Notes: generated from the sequence alone by a model not told the origin. A stretch of 64,000 nucleotides of DNA from Maribacter sp. (GCA_002749285.1 PDPR01000014.1:99727-163726); one strand, 5' to 3'; shown: positions 55,348 to 63,569, counted from the first letter of the stretch. Numbers and translations are program-made.

Positions 55348-55436
55348 AAAAAATTGCTATGAAAAAGAAAATTAATATCGGTTTCCCAATATCAACCAAA
55401 TATACGTTTTTTATTTTATACCTATACCAACATTAT

Positions 55437-56558
55437 TCAAGAGAACATGTCCTTGACCTTCTCAAAGAAGGATTTATCGAATTTCTCTGGTTTTGGTATG
55501 AAGTTCTCATTACCATCCATACGTTCGAAAAATTTCCTCTGCTCCTTGTTAAGTTCCTTGGGAGTCCACACATTAATGTGTACCAAGAGATCTCCGCTAC
55601 CATAACCGTTTAAATTGGAAATACCTTTTCCCCTCAGCCTTAATATCTTACCGGATTGTATTCCTGATTCCAATTTAATACGCACCTTGCCCCCTACGGC
55701 GTCTATCTCTTTGGAAGTCCCCAAAACGGCTTCGGGAAAACTGATATATAGATCATAGTGAAGGTTGTCCCCTTCCCTTTTTAAGGTTTCATGGTCTTGG
55801 GTCTCAATAGCTACCAAAAGGTCGCCCGGTATCCCATTGCCCGGGGCCTCATTCCCTTTTCCCGGGACTTTTAGCTGCATCCCATCCTCAACCCCGGCAG
55901 GGATCTTTATAGAAACGGTTTCTTCATTTACCTTAAGCCCTTGTGCATCCGCATCGGATGGTCGTTTATCTATAATCTGGCCACTACCACCACAAGTAGA
56001 ACAAGGAGCCGCAGTTTGCATTCTACCCAATATCGTATTGGTTATTTTTGTTACTTGGCCATGACCACCACACGTATTACAGGTCTTATAGGTAACCCCC
56101 GATACCTGCATCTTACGCTTTACCTTCACTTTTTTCTCAACACCGTTGGCCACTTCCTCCAAGCTAAGTTTCACCCTTATCCTCAGGTTACTACCCTTGA
56201 CCCTACGCTGGCCTCCACCACCGCCAAAGCCACTAAAACCACTAAAGCCGCCACCAAATGCCCCACCGAAGATATCCCCAAATTGACTGAAAATATCATC
56301 CATGTTCATTCCGCCTCCGCCAAAACCACCCGCACCTTCAAAAGCTGCGTGCCCGTATTGGTCGTATCTCGCCTTCTTGTCCGGATTACTTAGTACTTCG
56401 TATGCTTCTGCTGATTTCTTGAAAAGCTCTTCTGCATGTGCATCACCGGGGTTTTTATCCGGATGGTATTCCAGGGCCTTCTTTCTATAGGCCTTCTTTA
56501 TCTCTGCGGCAGTGGCATTTTTACCAATGCCCAGTATATCGTAATAATCTTCCTTCAT
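55437..56558 (-). CDS. dnaJ: Chaperone DnaJ with a half-size zinc-finger region
   Basis: DnaK co-chaperone of 373 aa. The J domain ([23 protein letters not shown] at 33-35) and a Gly/Phe-rich region are complete. The central zinc region has only two CxxCxGxG motifs, CNTCGGHG and CSTCGGSG, separated by [14 protein letters not shown], instead of the usual four, so only one zinc site is possible. C-terminal substrate-binding domains follow. It lies 9 bp after grpE. Confidence 0.95.
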   Translation of the reverse strand: MKEDYYDILGIGKNATAAEIKKAYRKKALEYHPDKNPGDAHAEELFKKSAEAYEVLSNPDKKARYDQYGHAAFEGAGGFGGGGMNMDDIFSQFGDIFGGAFGGGFSGFSGFGGGGGQRRVKGSNLRIRVKLSLEEVANGVEKKVKVKRKMQVSGVTYKTCNTCGGHGQVTKITNTILGRMQTAAPCSTCGGSGQIIDKRPSDADAQGLKVNEETVSIKIPAGVEDGMQLKVPGKGNEAPGNGIPGDLLVAIETQDHETLKREGDNLHYDLYISFPEAVLGTSKEIDAVGGKVRIKLESGIQSGKILRLRGKGISNLNGYGSGDLLVHINVWTPKELNKEQRKFFERMDGNENFIPKPEKFDKSFFEKVKDMFS

Positions 56559-56567
56559 ACTTGAATT

Positions 56568-57128
56568 TTAGTTCCCAACAACAACTTTTGGATGGCGGAT
56601 TATCCTATCCCCCAATTTATAACCTCGCTCTACAACATCGATGACCTTACCTTTCAATTTTTTATTCGGGGCCTTTATTTGGGTAATGGCATCATGGATC
56701 TCCGCATCGAAGGCATCACCCTCTTTCACGCCCACTTCTTCCATGCCCTTTGATTTTAAGATGTCCCTGAATTTACTATTGATCAACTCAACGCCCTTGA
56801 ACATTTCCTTATCCTCCGATTTGGACAATTCCTTTAAGGCGCGCTCAAAATCATCCAAGACAGGCAATAGGGCCACGATAACCTCTTGCCCCGCTGTTTT
56901 GAACAAATCCATTCGTTCCTTGGAAGTACGCTTCTTATAATTCTCGAACTCTGCAAACAATCTAAGGAATTTGTCTTTTTCCTTGGCCAGTTCGTTTTGG
57001 AGTTGTTCTTCAACAGACTGGGTCTCCCCTTCATTCGAAACACCCTCCTGTTCTTTTCCTGTATCTTTTATTGCTTGCTCTTCAAGGGTAGGTTCGTTAA
57101 CCTCTTCAGCTTTGTTTTTATCACTCAT
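56568..57128 (-). CDS. grpE: Nucleotide exchange factor GrpE
   Basis: Releases ADP from DnaK in the chaperone cycle. A 60-residue acidic, low-complexity N-terminus precedes the coiled-coil helix (ELAKEKDKFLRLFAEFENYKKRTSKERMDL) and the C-terminal beta domain (KGKVIDVVERGYKLGDRIIRHPKVVV). At 186 aa it is normal. First gene of the grpE-dnaJ operon, with two tandem -7 boxes upstream. Confidence 0.96.
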   Translation of the reverse strand: MSDKNKAEEVNEPTLEEQAIKDTGKEQEGVSNEGETQSVEEQLQNELAKEKDKFLRLFAEFENYKKRTSKERMDLFKTAGQEVIVALLPVLDDFERALKELSKSEDKEMFKGVELINSKFRDILKSKGMEEVGVKEGDAFDAEIHDAITQIKAPNKKLKGKVIDVVERGYKLGDRIIRHPKVVVGN

Positions 57129-57165
57129 TTTCGAATACTGATTTTATTCTTATTTCTTTCGATGG

Positions 57166-57198
57166 CAAAAGTACTGCCATTTATTTAAAAATGTCAAA
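57166..57198 (-). promoter_or_regulatory. Proximal grpE promoter
   Basis: On the minus strand TACTTTTG (57173-57166) has a TTTG 21 bp upstream (57198-57195), close to the ideal Bacteroidota arrangement. The ATG lies 37 bp downstream. Confidence 0.65.
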
Positions 57199-57247
57199 AT
57201 GTCATTAATCTTTGCCAAGTTTTTGTTCTGACAGTTCCTAAAAAAGG

Positions 57248-57255
57248 CAAAAGTA
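57248..57255 (-). promoter_or_regulatory. Distal grpE -7 box
   Basis: A second TACTTTTGCC on the minus strand, 82 bp upstream of the first and identical over ten bases, suggests tandem promoters. Confidence 0.45.
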
Positions 57256-57303
57256 TGATTTTAGTATTGGATCTTGACTTTCCAAGTCAGTCCATGGGTT
57301 GTT

Positions 57304-58218
57304 TTAACCCCCTTTATAAAAGAATTCGAGTGCATTTCCTATGTTGGGATAATCAAAAACAAAACCCTCTTCTTCGATTTTCTTACTACTGACCCTTTGA
57401 CTTGCATATAACAGATATGACATTTCACCAAGGATCAATTTCATTATCACATGAGGGATATGAGGCAACAAAAGGGGTTTCTTGAAGATCTTCGCCAATT
57501 CATGCACCATTTTCTTATGGGTGATGGGATTGGGGGCCACCCCATTGTATACTCCTTCCAACCGATTTTCAACAACAAACAGAAAGAGTTTGGCCAAATC
57601 GCTGATATGCACCCAAGACTGCCATTGCTTGCCATTCCCGAAAACAGTACCTACATAGGATCTAATGGGCTTGGCGATTTTGGGCAGTGCACCACCATCT
57701 TTGGACAACACCAGTCCTATTCGAACTTTTGCCACCGAAAAGCCAAAATGTGAAAAAGTGTCTATCTCTTTCTCCCATTTCCGAACCACTTCACCCAAAA
57801 AGCTGTTATCGACCGCCTGATCCCCTTCTGTGTACAAATGGTCCAAGGAAGAAGGATAAACACCTATTGCCGAAGCCGACACAAACGATGTTATTCCTTT
57901 GGTGTCTATTCTACCCAAAGCATCGTTCAATGTTCTTAATGAATTTATACGACTATTCAGGATCCCATTTTTATAATCCGCCGTCCATCTTTTAGAAATA
58001 CCCGATCCAGCAAGGTTGATGATTGCAGTAACCCCATCGAAACATTCCGAATCAATTTCATTACGACTTGGGTCCCAGTAAAAACCTTGGGAATTTTCCC
58101 TCGAAATTATCTTGTCCCTGCTCGTGGTCAAATAATTAATGGAAATCCCTTTCTTATTACCGATTTCAGCAATAGCCCTTCCTATCAACCCTGTAGCACC
58201 CGTAACCAATAATCCCAT
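57304..58218 (-). CDS. TIGR01777-family NAD(P)-dependent epimerase/oxidoreductase
   Basis: A 304-aa extended short-chain dehydrogenase. The Rossmann motif VTGATGLIGRAI is at the N-terminus, NLAGSGISKRWT follows, and ASAIGVYPSS marks the active-site region, with the family's Y-x-x-x-K-like residues altered as usual for TIGR01777. Substrate unknown. The -7 box lies 4 bp before the ATG, which suggests a leaderless transcript. Confidence 0.88.
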   Translation of the reverse strand: MGLLVTGATGLIGRAIAEIGNKKGISINYLTTSRDKIISRENSQGFYWDPSRNEIDSECFDGVTAIINLAGSGISKRWTADYKNGILNSRINSLRTLNDALGRIDTKGITSFVSASAIGVYPSSLDHLYTEGDQAVDNSFLGEVVRKWEKEIDTFSHFGFSVAKVRIGLVLSKDGGALPKIAKPIRSYVGTVFGNGKQWQSWVHISDLAKLFLFVVENRLEGVYNGVAPNPITHKKMVHELAKIFKKPLLLPHIPHVIMKLILGEMSYLLYASQRVSSKKIEEEGFVFDYPNIGNALEFFYKGG

Positions 58219-58222
58219 GGGG

Positions 58223-58230
58223 CAAAGGTA
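58223..58230 (-). promoter_or_regulatory. -7 box directly in front of the TIGR01777 gene
   Basis: TACCTTTG on the minus strand, only 4 bp from ATG 58218. Confidence 0.45.
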
Positions 58231-58332
58231 TGGGATTTAAAGACTGTTACCCTATTTAATCCCTTTTTAACAACCTTAAAGTGGGCATTTAAGGCAACTC
58301 TTTGAATGTTATTAAAGCCCTTTCTCTTTTAC

Positions 58333-58998
58333 CTAGACTTTTTTTGCCCTTAACATCTCCCTTTTTCCTGGGGGGCCGGGCAATCTCTCCACTTCAAAAC
58401 CTACGGCTTGCATGGCCCTTCTAACACTGCCTTTGGCCGCATAGGTGACCAAGACCCCGTTTACCTTAAGGGCACTGAACATAAGCCCAAAAACATCTTC
58501 CGTCCACAATTCCGGTTGCACCCTGGCACCAAAGGCATCGAAATATATCAAGTCCATACAGTTTTCAAAAGTGATTTCCCTAAAATCACACTGTTTTTTA
58601 AAAAGCGAGAAATTATCGGAGACAACTACTTTTCCTTCCCAAGGGGAACTATGCATTCGGGCAAATTGTTCCTGAAAGCCCAGGGCCTTCAACTCATGGA
58701 TATAATTCAATTGGGACAACTCATCTTGGGAAACCGGATAGGCCTCAATTCCATAATATGTGGTATCCAAACCTGATTTTGAATTCTCCAACAAGGTGAT
58801 TAGGGCATTTAGGCCGGTACCAAAACCGATTTCCAGGATACACACCTTCCCTTTATTTTGGAATAAATCGAGCCCATGCCTTATAAAAACATGGTAAGCC
58901 TCTTGAATAGCCCCATGTTTGGAATGGTACTGCTCATCCCAATCTTTTATCTGTATGGTCTTCGAACCATCTGCCGTAGTAATTATTTCCCTTAGCAT
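58333..58998 (-). CDS. mnmD: tRNA (mnm5s2U34) methyltransferase MnmD
   Basis: SAM-dependent enzyme that completes 5-methylaminomethyl-2-thiouridine at the tRNA wobble position; this is the stand-alone methyltransferase domain that is fused in E. coli MnmC. The SAM motif is CILEIGFGTGLNALITL near residue 56, and LIYFDAFGARVQPELWT is diagnostic. ATG 58998 overlaps the upstream stop by one base (TGATG); a TTG one codon earlier is the alternative. Ends GKREMLRAKK. Confidence 0.92.
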   Translation of the reverse strand: MLREIITTADGSKTIQIKDWDEQYHSKHGAIQEAYHVFIRHGLDLFQNKGKVCILEIGFGTGLNALITLLENSKSGLDTTYYGIEAYPVSQDELSQLNYIHELKALGFQEQFARMHSSPWEGKVVVSDNFSLFKKQCDFREITFENCMDLIYFDAFGARVQPELWTEDVFGLMFSALKVNGVLVTYAAKGSVRRAMQAVGFEVERLPGPPGKREMLRAKKV

Positions 58999-59471
58999 CA
59001 ATCCTTTAATAGCACGCCATCTGCCGTAAAACCCAACGTTTTTTTAGGCTCTGTGATTTTTGCTATCTCCGCTTCGGACTTACCTGCATCCTCAGCATAA
59101 TGCCTTTGCTCCCCAACACCCATTTCCTTAATGAACGCCAAACCATTAACAATAACTTCCTTGCCGGCAATATCCTTGGGCACAAAAAAGCCATAGTCCT
59201 TAAAGCGCACCATGACTTCTTCCCCATCTCCCAATTCAACCCTCATCCAACAACCCTTGACTTGGCAAACTTCCCTTACAACCCCTCTGAATTTCGCTTG
59301 CAAGGTGTCAGATACACTCATTGAATTGTACCTTTCGGACATCTCCTGACCAGAAATAGTGCCTGAGGCCTGAATGCCCTCCCCAAACGACCTCATTTCC
59401 TCTTGGGCATCCTGGGCATGGCCCAGGACAAAAAATAGGGATAATACAATAAACATGTTAAAACCTTTCAT
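58998..59471 (-). CDS. DUF4920 periplasmic protein
   Basis: A 157-aa exported protein (signal peptide to about residue 19, LGHAQ). The DUF4920 domain shows FRGVVREVCQVKGCWMRVELGDGE, with two Cys that may bind metal or form a disulfide, and VRFKDYGFFVPKDIAGKEVIVNG. Function unknown. Translationally coupled to mnmD by a one-base overlap. Confidence 0.88.
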   Translation of the reverse strand: MKGFNMFIVLSLFFVLGHAQDAQEEMRSFGEGIQASGTISGQEMSERYNSMSVSDTLQAKFRGVVREVCQVKGCWMRVELGDGEEVMVRFKDYGFFVPKDIAGKEVIVNGLAFIKEMGVGEQRHYAEDAGKSEAEIAKITEPKKTLGFTADGVLLKD

Positions 59472-59497
59472 TATTCCGAATTTTTAAATTTACATGG

Positions 59498-59515
59498 TAA
59501 AATTGATCAATTTTA
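59498..59515. promoter_or_regulatory. 18-bp perfect palindrome in the DUF4920/ilvE divergent region
   Basis: TAAAATTGATCAATTTTA is fully symmetric, 61 bp before the ilvE ATG and 27 bp before the DUF4920 ATG. Its position between divergent genes suits an operator. Confidence 0.45.
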
Positions 59516-59575
59516 AAGGAAAAAAGAAGAACCCCTTGGGATAATTTTCTAATTTTATTAGATAAACAATATTCA

Positions 59576-60637
59576 ATGGCGATTAAGATGAACATTAAAG
59601 TTGAGAAGGCAAAAACATCCAGAATAGAACAAGTAGATTTCAACAACCTTGCTTTTGGCAGTGTGTTTACGGACCACATGTTGGTCTGCAATTACAAAAA
59701 CGGTGCATGGGATGTTCCGGAAATCATCCCATACCAACCCATCACCCTGGATCCCTCCGCCAAGATCTTTCATTATGGGCAGTCCATTTTCGAGGGCATG
59801 AAAGCTTATAAGGACGAAAATGACGATATATGGCTTTTCCGCCCCATGGACAATTGTAGAAGATTGAACATTTCGGCCAAAAGAATGGCCATTCCGGAAA
59901 TTCCTGAAAACTATTTTATGGAAGGCCTTAAGACTCTTTTAAAATTGGATAAGGATTGGATTCCACAAACTTCTGGAAGCTCCTTATATATACGCCCTTT
60001 TATTTTTGCCTCTGGAAACGGTTTTCATGCTTCCCCGGCCGATGAATATATGTTCATGATCGCACTTGCCCCTTCTGGAGCCTATTTCCCTGGCAAGGTG
60101 AAAGTCCTAATCGAGGAAAAATACTCAAGAGCTGCCAATGGCGGTGTAGGCTTTGCCAAGGCGGGAGGCAATTATGCCGGACAGTTCTACCCGACCCAAC
60201 TGGCCGTTGACAAAGGCTACGACCAAGTTATATGGACCGATGACAATACGCATGGGTTTATAGAGGAAGCAGGAGCCATGAACATTTTCGTCCGCATAAA
60301 CGACACCTTGCTTACTGCCCCTACCAGCGATAGGATATTGGATGGCATAACACGCAAGAGCATTTTGAAAATAGCCGAGAATGAAGGCATTGTTGTCGAG
60401 GAGCGGAAAATAACCGTTTCAGAACTTGTCGAGGCCGCTAAGGATGGTTCCTTGAAAGAAATGTTCGGTGCCGGTACCGCTGCCGTAATATCACCCATTT
60501 CGGCTTTTGGTTTTAGGGATGTCGATTACGATTTGCCTGAAATACCCAATAGCTATGCCGCATTGTTCAAAAAACGCATTACCGATATCCAATATAATAG
60601 GGCTGAGGATAAATTCGGGTGGCGGCTTAAAGTCTAG
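59576..60637 (+). CDS. ilvE: Branched-chain amino acid aminotransferase
   Basis: PLP-dependent class IV aminotransferase that interconverts leucine, isoleucine and valine with their keto acids. The PLP lysine is Lys195 in FAKAGGNYAGQ; IFHYGQSIFEGMKAYK and TDDNTHGFIEEAGAMN are family motifs. At 353 aa it matches the eukaryote-like BCAT group common in Bacteroidota. ATG 59576 is used; a second Met lies four codons in. It may feed leucine catabolism with the HMG-CoA lyase at 32 kb. Confidence 0.94.
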   Translation: MAIKMNIKVEKAKTSRIEQVDFNNLAFGSVFTDHMLVCNYKNGAWDVPEIIPYQPITLDPSAKIFHYGQSIFEGMKAYKDENDDIWLFRPMDNCRRLNISAKRMAIPEIPENYFMEGLKTLLKLDKDWIPQTSGSSLYIRPFIFASGNGFHASPADEYMFMIALAPSGAYFPGKVKVLIEEKYSRAANGGVGFAKAGGNYAGQFYPTQLAVDKGYDQVIWTDDNTHGFIEEAGAMNIFVRINDTLLTAPTSDRILDGITRKSILKIAENEGIVVEERKITVSELVEAAKDGSLKEMFGAGTAAVISPISAFGFRDVDYDLPEIPNSYAALFKKRITDIQYNRAEDKFGWRLKV

Positions 60638-60683
60638 CCCTAATTATAAATCCATAAAAACAGGATGCAAGGCCATTGACCAT

Positions 60684-60803
60684 CATGGGGATTCGAAAGA
60701 TGCCCCCATGGAAGACCGTTTGGAACATTCCAGGGAAACCGGTATCGCCCACCGGGTGGCCCCCCAACACAAGATAGGGTCCACGACCCTGGAAACCCGG
60801 GGC
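60684..60803. other. GC-rich stretch with multiple competing stems after ilvE
   Basis: Several perfect stems crowd into 120 bp: CATGGGG/CCCCATG (60684-60690 with 60704-60710), CCACC/GGTGG (60749-60759), AGGGTC/GACCCT (60776-60790), TTCCAGGG/CCCTGGAA (60728-60735 with 60787-60794) and GCCCC/GGGGC (60702-60706 with 60799-60803). Some share bases and so exclude one another. Plus-strand T residues after GGGGC could act as a terminator. No frame here is convincingly coding. Confidence 0.45.
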
Positions 60804-60857
60804 TTTTGGCCTATTTATGGTCATATAGGGCAAAGGTCGGGAATGGACAATGACATC

Positions 60858-61244
60858 CTATTTATCGAGAACACTTTGAATGTCGGGCTTAAAATAATTT
60901 GGCCCCTTAAGTACTTTTCCATCTTCCCTGTATATGGGTTTCCCATCGACGCCCAACTTGCTCATATTACTCTTTTGGATTTCCTCGAAAACCTCTTCGA
61001 TCTTATGTTGCATGCCATGCTCCAGTATTGTGCCACATAAAATATAGAGCATATCGCCCAAGGCATCGGCGACTTCAACCAGATCATTATTGTTTGCCGC
61101 CTCCAAGTACTCTTTGTTCTCCTCATCCATCAAATTGAACCGCAAGGTATTCTTATCCTTACCCAGGTCCGCTTTCATTGTTTGGGATACCCCTAGACCA
61201 AAAGAATCATGGAATAATCTTACGGCATCTATTTTATGTTTCAT
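60858..61244 (-). CDS. MazG-like nucleotide pyrophosphohydrolase
   Basis: A 128-aa all-alpha NTP pyrophosphatase-like protein. The metal-binding pattern E-x-x-E ... D-x-x-x-D is clear in MDEENKEYLEAANNND and VEVADALGDMLYILCGT. The C-terminal part KSNMSKLGVDGKPIYREDGKVLKGPNYFKPD is typical of the phage- and bacterium-shared subgroup. It probably hydrolyses non-canonical nucleotides; substrate unknown. Confidence 0.88.
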   Translation of the reverse strand: MKHKIDAVRLFHDSFGLGVSQTMKADLGKDKNTLRFNLMDEENKEYLEAANNNDLVEVADALGDMLYILCGTILEHGMQHKIEEVFEEIQKSNMSKLGVDGKPIYREDGKVLKGPNYFKPDIQSVLDK

Positions 61245-61406
61245 ATCTCTATATTTAGATTAGCTTTGCCTAAAATATAAAAGAAAGGTGTAATTCCTGA
61301 ATCAACTTATCCACAATTAGACAGAATAATTGTCACAACATCCCGGAATGGAATAAAACCTACCTATTATATCATCGACAATAAATAACCATTTACCTTA
61401 GATATT

Positions 61407-61595
61407 ATGTTCAGTACAGGACAATTGATTTTTGCCATTCTCTTCTTTATCGCATTTGCCGTAATCATAGCCGGCACCTACAAAAAAGACAAAAAACTTC
61501 ACGCCAAGAACTATAAAGGTGTCAAATGGGTAGGAATAATATTCATAATATTCCTGTTAGCACTCTTTTGTATTAGATATTTACTGAAGAATTAG
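61407..61595 (+). CDS. Small two-span membrane protein
   Basis: A 62-aa protein with two hydrophobic helices (residues 7-24 and 41-59) separated by a basic loop KKDKKLHAKNYKGVKW. The pattern, including the loop, looks evolutionarily maintained. Function unknown. No partner gene is close; a near-consensus -7 box TACCTTAG lies just upstream. Confidence 0.65.
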   Translation: MFSTGQLIFAILFFIAFAVIIAGTYKKDKKLHAKNYKGVKWVGIIFIIFLLALFCIRYLLKN

Positions 61596-61710
61596 TTAAA
61601 ATCTTACACACACCATAAAAATCACCCCTTTCACAACATTTTTTGCATTTCGCCCCGTATATAATACCAAACAACCTGTTTTTGCGTTGTTCTTTTAAAG
61701 GATCCAACAA

Positions 61711-61890
61711 ATGATGACATTTCTTATTTTGGTGCTTATATTGGTCTGCATAAACGCAGCTATGATATTTACAAGCCTTTACGGAGTTCGCAAGAGTACA
61801 CACACATCGAAAAAAGGATATGCCGAAACAACCGTTTCAAAAATCTATCCTTTGGATTTATTTACCCCAGACTATAAAAAAGCGGTTTAG
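61711..61890 (+). CDS. Small membrane protein of 59 aa
   Basis: ATG 61711 follows AAAGGA by 8 bp, one of the few good Shine-Dalgarno matches in the window. The product has an N-terminal span (MMTFLILVLILVCINAAMIF), then a basic, polar tail ending IYPLDLFTPDYKKAV. The tail composition and clean ending look like a real conserved small protein. Its first 28 residues resemble the peptide at 45309. Function unknown. Apart from this gene, 61596-61986 holds only the crcB promoter region. Confidence 0.6.
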   Translation: MMTFLILVLILVCINAAMIFTSLYGVRKSTHTSKKGYAETTVSKIYPLDLFTPDYKKAV

Positions 61891-61939
61891 TTTTATACCT
61901 TTATTCAAAATACCGGATTATTATATATTATGGGATATG

Positions 61940-61966
61940 TACTTTTGCCCCCTTTATATATAAAGG
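61940..61966 (+). promoter_or_regulatory. crcB -7 box and leader palindrome
   Basis: TACTTTTG (61940-61947) is followed by the perfect 16-bp palindrome CCTTTATATATAAAGG (61951-61966), which covers the predicted transcription start. No fluoride-riboswitch motif is visible in the short leader. Confidence 0.5.
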
Positions 61967-61986
61967 TTGTGAATCCAAGATGTTAA

Positions 61987-62361
61987 ATGAAACAATTATT
62001 GCTTGTTTTTTTGGGGGGAGGTATCGGTAGCATGTTACGACATATTATCTCCAGGAATTTCAACGATTATTTCCAGCACTTTTATCTCGGCACCTTTTTA
62101 GTGAATATTACCGGGTGTCTTATAATAGGCCTGGTCCTTGGCCTCTCATTAAAGAACAACTTCCTGACCCAAAACCAAACACTTTTGTTATCAACCGGTT
62201 TTTGTGGGGGTTTTACAACATTCTCCTCTTTTGCCTTTGAAAACCACTCCCTGATCAAGGCAGAGGAAATATTGCATTTCTCCTTTTACACTATTTCCAG
62301 CATTGCCATAGGTGTTTTGGCTGTCTTACTAGGTTTCTGGCTATCCAAACTTATCCATTGA
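61987..62361 (+). CDS. crcB: Fluoride efflux channel CrcB/Fluc
   Basis: A 124-aa four-span membrane protein that exports fluoride as an antiparallel dimer. The signature GGGIGSMLRHIISRNF, the N-x-x-G segment LVNITGCLIIGLVLG and GFCGGFTTFSSFAFE with the phenylalanine box are all intact. Only one copy is seen, consistent with homodimeric Fluc. Confidence 0.94.
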   Translation: MKQLLLVFLGGGIGSMLRHIISRNFNDYFQHFYLGTFLVNITGCLIIGLVLGLSLKNNFLTQNQTLLLSTGFCGGFTTFSSFAFENHSLIKAEEILHFSFYTISSIAIGVLAVLLGFWLSKLIH

Positions 62362-62647
62362 TTACCATTCCTTTAGGATTCCCGAATTATACCAAGAAAG
62401 CTTGTCCCTACTTCCCGACACTCCTTTCTTCCCCTAAATTCAAAAATCCATATTATGGATATTTACACATATTTTAAACATTACCCCTATTTTTTAGGCC
62501 ATATAAATAAATTATATTTAACGCAGTAGACAACAAATCACGAAGCAAATCGAAACGATTATCGGAAAGTCAAGATTTGACTATGAACTCGTTTAAACTT
62601 TTTGGGTTTAAGCGAAGATCAGTGGTTTTCTGTTCTGTTGAAAAGTT
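62362..62647. other. Intergenic region between crcB and the amt remnant
   Basis: AT-rich, then mixed composition. A 40-codon frame starting at ATG 62582 is open but has no recognisable content. More decayed amt sequence may lie here but cannot be followed by eye. Confidence 0.35.
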
Positions 62648-62855
62648 GCATGGCAGGGCTACGGAAGTAAAAAAGACAAAGCAGGCATTTACCAACTTAC
62701 GGGCATAGTAGCCGTAGGGGCATTCCGTTACCTGTCAGCCTTTATCATTATTTCACCTTGAAAAAACTATGGGCATCAGGGTATCCAGGGAAGAGGAAAT
62801 AGAAGGTCTCGATATTCATGAACATGGTATGGCCGCATATCCTGATTTTAGGATG
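62648..62855 (+). pseudogene. Decayed C-terminal fragment of an ammonium transporter (Amt)
   Basis: Read in the frame of 62648, the sequence gives KAGIYQLTGIVAVGAFRYLS then AFIII, the last membrane span of Amt proteins, and stops at TGA 62759. Shifting one frame at about 62755 continues as KTMGIRVSREEEIEGLDIHE, then HGMAAYPDFR, the conserved cytoplasmic tail of Amt. The rest of the gene is missing, and the tail frame runs on antisense into the DUF1684 gene. This is a truncated, frameshifted remnant. No intact amt or glnB lies in the window. Confidence 0.7.
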
Positions 62856-62906
62856 GACCAGGCAACCGAAAAGATACCCCTTATCCTACACAACAACCAC
62901 AGGACA

Positions 62907-63569
62907 CTATTTCTTATCCTTGGCCTTTTTAAAATCCTTGACCCCTGCCAAGACTTTGGTATTCAAAGTATTTATAGCAGGTACGATAGGGCAGGAATAT
63001 TTTTTATTATAGGCACAATATGGATTATACGCCTTATTGAAGTCGATGACAATCGTATCCCCCTTGGGTATCGACATATCGATATACCTTCCGCCAGCAT
63101 AGGTTTCCTCCCCATTGGTCTTATCGGTAAATGGCAGGAAAAGATAATCCTCATAACCCTCTTCATGCATCAGCTCCCTATCTTGATAAAGTTCCAACCG
63201 GCACTCCTCCCCATTCAGCTCAAAATATGCTATTCCGAAAACAGTTTCTTCCGACTCCCTTTCAGTGGTGGTACTCATTAAAAATGGCAAGGCATCCGGT
63301 GTCAGAACAAATTTTGCCTTTACAATATAGTTTGTATCCGGCTCAAAAAAATCAAGCCCCACGAAATCCTTACGATATCGGTCCGGCAAAGGAGAGGTCT
63401 CGGGGTTCTTGAATTCTTCGTTCAAACCAGCCTGGAACTTAAGTATCCCCTTTAAGGCACTATCCGGAACATTCTCAATTTCAACCTTGCTTTCATCATG
63501 GTACTTTTTAACTTTCTTACAACCCAAGAAAACCAATGGCAATAATGCCAAGAGAAGAATACGCCTCAT
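62907..63569 (-). CDS. DUF1684 lipoprotein
   Basis: A 220-aa lipoprotein: signal peptide MRRILLLALLPLVFLGC with lipobox at FLGC, then a DUF1684 domain ending in DTIVIDFNKAYNPYCAYNKK and YSCPIVPA, the family hallmark. Function unknown. The frame opens at TTG 63593, but that codon lies within the -7 box; ATG 63569 is the start. Confidence 0.9.
   Translation of the reverse strand: MRRILLLALLPLVFLGCKKVKKYHDESKVEIENVPDSALKGILKFQAGLNEEFKNPETSPLPDRYRKDFVGLDFFEPDTNYIVKAKFVLTPDALPFLMSTTTERESEETVFGIAYFELNGEECRLELYQDRELMHEEGYEDYLFLPFTDKTNGEETYAGGRYIDMSIPKGDTIVIDFNKAYNPYCAYNKKYSCPIVPAINTLNTKVLAGVKDFKKAKDKK

Noticed and set aside
60507..61040. A 177-codon plus-strand frame across the ilvE 3' end and the MazG-like gene
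   Set aside because: Overlaps two convincing genes in other frames and has no recognisable content.
61307..61315. Perfect DnaA-box sequence TTATCCACA
   Set aside because: A single box with no cluster, no AT-rich unwinding element and no dnaA or dnaN nearby; not evidence of an origin.
61890..61986. Fluoride riboswitch expected before crcB
   Set aside because: The leader is too short and lacks the conserved motif; only a promoter and a palindrome are seen.
62769..63281. A 170-codon plus-strand frame
   Set aside because: Only its first 29 codons are meaningful (amt remnant); the rest is antisense to the well-supported DUF1684 gene.
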